A stretch of DNA of 64,000 nt from Microvirga rosea (GTDB lineage: Bacteria > Pseudomonadota > Alphaproteobacteria > Rhizobiales > Beijerinckiaceae). Position 1 is the stretch's first letter; each line of letters starts with the position of its first letter. The stretch lies in contig NZ_JAJDOP010000001.1 of the NCBI RefSeq assembly GCF_020595095.1, positions 620,001 to 684,000 on the forward strand. Reading direction: 5' to 3'. Below the pieces are notes generated by a model. That model saw nothing but the letters and a program-made list of their open reading frames with translations. It was not told the origin of the DNA and made no database searches. The position numbers and the translations under genes are program-made. Shown here in pieces: positions 60,922-64,000 of the stretch.

Positions 60922-61209
60922 GTGTTCGTCGTTTTGCTCAGGTTTTCAGCCAACAAAGCTCAAGCCCCCCAATTCATGGAAGGCCACAAGGCGTGGATCC
61001 GGCGCGGCATGGAAGACGGTATCTTCCTCGTCGTCGGCAGCCTTCAGCCCAACGCGGGCGGGGCTATCCTGGCACATGATACCTCGCTCTCGGAGCTTGA
61101 GGCCCGCGTCAACCGGGATCCCTTCGTCGTGGAAAACATCGTCAGCGCAGAGATCCTCGAGATCGCGACGTCCCTCACCGACGAGCGGCTGAGCTTCCTC
61201 GTGAACTGA
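60922..61209 (+). CDS. YciI-like protein
   Basis: 95 residues from a GTG at 60922, with AAGGAG nine bases upstream. The product starts (M)FVVLLRFSANKAQAPQFMEG, has the conserved histidine-containing HKAWIRRGMEDGIFLVVGSL and the acidic dyad in DPFVVENIVSAEILEIA, the ferredoxin-like YciI fold. YciI proteins are small dimers with a His/Asp pair proposed to be catalytic; some take part in haloaromatic or stress metabolism. It is cotranscribed with TetR. Confidence 0.88.
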   Translation: MFVVLLRFSANKAQAPQFMEGHKAWIRRGMEDGIFLVVGSLQPNAGGAILAHDTSLSELEARVNRDPFVVENIVSAEILEIATSLTDERLSFLVN

Positions 61210-61247
61210 ATGCGCCGCCCACTCACCGGCAGAAAGACAATTGATCC

Positions 61248-61880
61248 ATGAGCAAAACGGTCCCAGGGCCGGACGGCCGGCCGCGATGCCGCTGGTGTAG
61301 CGCCGCACCGGAGTTTTTCGCCTATCATGACACGGAATGGGGGTTTCCGGTCGGTGATGATCATCGCCTCTTTGAAAAGCTCTGCCTCGAAAGCTTCCAA
61401 TCTGGGTTGAGCTGGCGCACCATCCTGGCCAAGCGCGAGAATTTCCGTGCGGCATTCCACAACTTCGATTTCAACAAGATTGCGCGGTTTACCGAACGGG
61501 ATGTCCAGCGGCTGCTGAAGGACGAGGGGATCGTTCGGCACCGCGGCAAGATCGAGGCAGTAATCAACAACGCCAAACGGGCGCAGGAGCTTGTCAATCG
61601 GGAGAGCTCGCTGGCCGCTTATGTGTGGCGCTTTGAACCGGGCACCGGCGAGGCAGCCACGCCGCAGACGGCCTCGACCTCGCCCGCATCGATTGCGCTT
61701 TCGAAGGATTTCAAGAGACACGGCTGGAAGTTTGTTGGTCCCACAACCGTCTATGCTTTCATGCAAGCCATGGGCCTCATCAACGACCATGCCGAGGAGT
61801 GCTCAATCCGGCCCAAAGTCGAGCGCGCGAGAGCCGCGTTCGCGCGGCCAGGGAGCGTGCCGAAGACAATGTCCCGTTAG
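61248..61880 (+). CDS. tag: DNA-3-methyladenine glycosylase I
   Basis: 210 residues. RPRCRWCSAAPEFFAYHDTE followed by WGFPVGDDHRLFEKLCLESF, then SGLSWRTILAKRENFRAAF, matches Tag. The zinc ligands are the N-terminal Cys, a nearby His and the C-terminal INDHAEECSIRPK. It removes 3-methyladenine from alkylated DNA. It lies 38 bases after the YciI stop and is probably in the TetR-controlled operon. Confidence 0.95.
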   Translation: MSKTVPGPDGRPRCRWCSAAPEFFAYHDTEWGFPVGDDHRLFEKLCLESFQSGLSWRTILAKRENFRAAFHNFDFNKIARFTERDVQRLLKDEGIVRHRGKIEAVINNAKRAQELVNRESSLAAYVWRFEPGTGEAATPQTASTSPASIALSKDFKRHGWKFVGPTTVYAFMQAMGLINDHAEECSIRPKVERARAAFARPGSVPKTMSR

Positions 61881-61950
61881 GCGCCTCCTCGCGTAGGACG
61901 TGGCGCCAAGGTTTGCTTTTGGCGCAACACGGACCTCGACCCACCGAAGT

Positions 61951-61984
61951 CGAAGCACATGTTCGAACCGTGCCGGGTGAGCCG
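61951..61984 (+). pseudogene. Decayed 3' end of a tRNA-Arg gene
   Basis: The segment CACATGTTCGAACCGTGCCG followed by GGTGAGCC matches the T-arm and acceptor 3' strand of the tRNA-Arg(CCG) genes with about 25 of 31 positions identical (CACACGTTCGAATCGTGTCG then GGTGCGCC). The 5' half is absent. This looks like an old attachment-site remnant. Confidence 0.55.
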
Positions 61985-62060
61985 TTCCTTTTTCACAGCA
62001 AAGCCTGACGTTACGACAGGTTGAGCCTCTCAGCGTGACGGTTCGAGTCCAGCCAGAGGT

Positions 62061-62819
62061 TTAACCTCGACCGACAAACGGCATCTTCGTGGCCATCACC
62101 GTCATCGTCAGAACGTTGGCCGTCAGAGGCAGGCCGGCCATATAGACCACCGCGTCCGCCACGTGCTCGGGGTCGATCGTCGGCTCCGCGGCGGTGGAGC
62201 CATCCGCTTGCAGGACGCCGCTCGTCATCCGGGCCGTCATATTCGTCGCGGCGTTGCCGATATCGATCTGGCCGCAGGCGATGTCATAGGCGCGGCCATC
62301 AAGGGATGTGGATTTGGTCAGGCCCAGGATCGCGTGCTTGGTCGCCGTATAGGGGGCGGAATGGGGCCTTGGAGCGTAGGCCGAAACAGACCCGTTGTTG
62401 ATGATCCGCCCGCCCCGCGGGTCTTGAGCCTTCATGATTCGAAAAGCCTCCTGAGTGCACAGGAACGCCCCGGTCAGATTGGTGTCGACGACATTTTTCC
62501 ATTGCTCGAAGGACAGGTCCTCCAGGGGGATTGCCGGCGTGTTGATTCCCGCATTGTTGACGAGAAGATCCAGACGCCCGAAGCGCTCCTTGACGGTTTC
62601 GAAGAGCCGGGCGACCGAGGCCTGATCCGCAACATCCGTCGGCACCACGAGGGTCGTCGCACCGGAGGTTGCAAGGTCTTGAGCCACGCCGTCGAGCGGA
62701 TCCTTGCGTCGACCGGCAAGCACCACGCTGAAGCCCGCATTGGCCAGCCCCTTGGCGATTGCTTTTCCGACTCCGGTTCCGGCCCCCGTCACAAGAGCGA
62801 TTTTCGCCTGTTCAGCCAT
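62061..62819 (-). CDS. SDR family NAD(P)-dependent oxidoreductase
   Basis: 252 residues from the ATG at 62819 ([20 protein letters not shown]). Cofactor motif [25 protein letters not shown], catalytic Ser in [20 protein letters not shown] with YTATK as YxxxK. It is a classical SDR. In the same direction upstream are another SDR and denD, so it probably takes part in sugar-acid oxidation; the substrate is unknown. Confidence 0.92.
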   Translation of the reverse strand: MAEQAKIALVTGAGTGVGKAIAKGLANAGFSVVLAGRRKDPLDGVAQDLATSGATTLVVPTDVADQASVARLFETVKERFGRLDLLVNNAGINTPAIPLEDLSFEQWKNVVDTNLTGAFLCTQEAFRIMKAQDPRGGRIINNGSVSAYAPRPHSAPYTATKHAILGLTKSTSLDGRAYDIACGQIDIGNAATNMTARMTSGVLQADGSTAAEPTIDPEHVADAVVYMAGLPLTANVLTMTVMATKMPFVGRG

Positions 62820-62842
62820 GGATGATCCTCTTCGACAGCCCA

Positions 62843-63592
62843 TCAATAAGTCGCGCGCCCGCCGGACACGTCGAACACCCCGCCCGTCGTGAAAGAGCAT
62901 TCTGCGCTGGCGAGCCAGCAGATCAGCGCGACGACTTCGTCGACCTTGCCGAACCGCCCCATTGGAATCTTGGAGAGCATGAAATCGATGTGCTCCTGCG
63001 TCATCTGATCGAAGATTGCCGTATGCACCGCCGCGGGCGTCACGCAATTCACCGTGATGTTCTTCTTGGCCAATTCCTTGCCGAGGGACTTCGTCAGGCC
63101 GATCACCGCCGCCTTGGAGGCGCTGTAGGCGGAGGCGTTAGGGTTTCCCTCCTTGCCGGCGATGGACGCGATATTGACGATCCTGCCATATCCGCCCTTC
63201 AGCATCTCCGGCACAACGGCTCTGTTGCAGTAGAAGAGCCCGTTGAGATTGACGTCGATCACGCGTTGCCATGCGGCAACGGGATATTCCCATGTCGTGG
63301 TGTTGGGCCCGGTGATGCCTGCGCTGGCGACCAATATGTCGACGCCGCCGATGGCCGATACGGTTTCTTGCAGCGCTCTCTCGACTGCGGTTGGATCGGC
63401 GATGTCGACCCGGATCGCTGCCGGGAAGGGGCCGCTGGTGCGCTGCGCGGCCTCCAGAGCCTCGGCGCCCGCATCCCAGATGACGACCTTTGCACCTTCC
63501 GCGGCCAGCCGCGCGCAGACGCCGAGCCCAATGCCTGAGGCGCCGCCCGTCACAACGGCTTTTCGTCCCTCGAAGCGTCTGTCGCCGCCCAT
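62843..63592 (-). CDS. SDR family oxidoreductase (FabG-like)
   Basis: 249 residues. [11 protein letters not shown] cofactor motif, [20 protein letters not shown], Ser in [20 protein letters not shown] with YSASK as YxxxK, and the C-terminal [16 protein letters not shown] typical of FabG-like dehydrogenases. It lies 23 bases upstream of the other SDR and 18 bases downstream of denD; all three are read leftwards as one unit. The residue [12 protein letters not shown] end fits a sugar or polyol dehydrogenase as well as 3-oxoacyl reductase, so context favours sugar acids. Confidence 0.92.
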   Translation of the reverse strand: MGGDRRFEGRKAVVTGGASGIGLGVCARLAAEGAKVVIWDAGAEALEAAQRTSGPFPAAIRVDIADPTAVERALQETVSAIGGVDILVASAGITGPNTTTWEYPVAAWQRVIDVNLNGLFYCNRAVVPEMLKGGYGRIVNIASIAGKEGNPNASAYSASKAAVIGLTKSLGKELAKKNITVNCVTPAAVHTAIFDQMTQEHIDFMLSKIPMGRFGKVDEVVALICWLASAECSFTTGGVFDVSGGRATY

Positions 63593-63610
63593 GGCTGCTT
63601 CCTTGCTGTT

Positions 63611-64000
63611 TCAGGTGACAATCGTTCCACCGAGCTCATCCTCAATGTGGATCCGGATGATCTCGTCAAAAGTCTCTTCCGCTTTGAATCCGAGGTTTTT
63701 GGCCCGCTCCGCGTCGAAACGACGGGGCCACCCTTCCACGATCCGCATGATGGTCGGATCGGGCTCCCGCCGGATCCGCGCCGCCACCTTTTCGCCGGCA
63801 ATGCGGCGCAACGCGTCGATCTGCTCCGCCACGGTCACGGAAACCCCCGGCATGGTGAGACTGCGCCGGGATCCCAGTTGGGCTCCCGAGAGAGACGCCG
63901 CATGAATGAGAAAATTCACGGCCGAGCGCGGCGAGGCATGGGTATGTCGCACGTCATCAGGCACAGGGAGCACTGCGTCCTGTCCGCTCAGGGGCTCACG
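63611..64000 (-). CDS. denD: D-erythronate dehydrogenase, C-terminal part
   Basis: The last 129 residues of a gene whose 5' part lies beyond the right edge; the frame is open to base 64000. REPLSGQDAVLPVPDDVRHT, HASPRSAVNFLIHAASLSGA, RSLTMPGVSVTVAEQIDALR and PDPTIMRIVEGWPRRFDAER match the C-terminus of DenD-type extended SDR proteins. DenD oxidises D-erythronate (2-dehydro-D-erythronate formation), the first step of its catabolism. It heads the three-gene oxidoreductase unit. Confidence 0.85.
   Translation of the reverse strand, partial: REPLSGQDAVLPVPDDVRHTHASPRSAVNFLIHAASLSGAQLGSRRSLTMPGVSVTVAEQIDALRRIAGEKVAARIRREPDPTIMRIVEGWPRRFDAERAKNLGFKAEETFDEIIRIHIEDELGGTIVT

Overview
The window looks like a chromosomal segment of a GC-rich alphaproteobacterium, most likely a member of the Hyphomicrobiales near Methylobacteriaceae/Microvirga. 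That placement is an inference from protein character: a MinCDE operon, XylF/XylH with a half-size ATPase, a D-erythronate dehydrogenase cluster, a DUF6894 protein, OpgC, glutathione-dependent formaldehyde dehydrogenase and a YcaO-TfuA pair. No rRNA is present to confirm it.

Layout. 1-7.5 kb: the edge of a sodium:proton antiporter, a class II glutamine amidotransferase, a GST, and a MarR regulator divergent from a secreted ABM protein and cytochrome b561 with two palindromic operators between them. A large RTX-type exported protein with a strong terminator follows. 7.5-19 kb: polA, an isochorismatase-fold hydrolase divergent from a TetR regulator, and a pentose-uptake locus (ROK repressor, XylF, XylH, ABC ATPase, D-xylose-dehydrogenase-like SDR), then an AmpG-like permease. 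19-31 kb: a GDSL hydrolase overlapping opgC, a SIR2 protein divergent from a NUDIX hydrolase, envelope-associated hypothetical proteins, glutathione-dependent formaldehyde dehydrogenase, an MBL hydrolase, a YeeE/YedE transporter and an MFS exporter. 31-49 kb: a DMT exporter, a class III cyclase fused to an FGE-like domain, minCDE, TauE/SafE, a TAXI receptor with a coiled-coil partner, cysteine synthase, an aldo/keto reductase, TerC with a 38-residue companion, a second cyclase with TPRs, and a compact YcaO-TfuA locus.

48.9-59.7 kb is an integrated genomic island. A complete tRNA-Arg(CCG) gene occurs at both ends within an 82-bp perfect repeat. A tyrosine integrase lies just inside the left copy, and paired GTCACA motifs with 11-bp spacing lie just inside both ends. 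The cargo differs in base composition and is mostly unfamiliar: a PD-(D/E)XK-like protein, a secreted trypsin-like protease, a small HTH protein, a HEPN-motif protein with an LprI-like tail, an HNH-like protein, a serine resolvase, an SF2-like ATPase and a 55-residue membrane protein. A decayed third copy of the tRNA-Arg 3' end lies at about 61.96 kb, which suggests an older event at the same site. The window ends (60-64 kb) with TetR/YciI/tag genes behind tandem operators, and with two SDRs plus the 3' end of denD, a sugar-acid oxidation cluster.

The best leads for undescribed biology are the YcaO-TfuA locus with its 98-residue upstream protein and a translationally coupled 29-codon ORF, and the island cargo.
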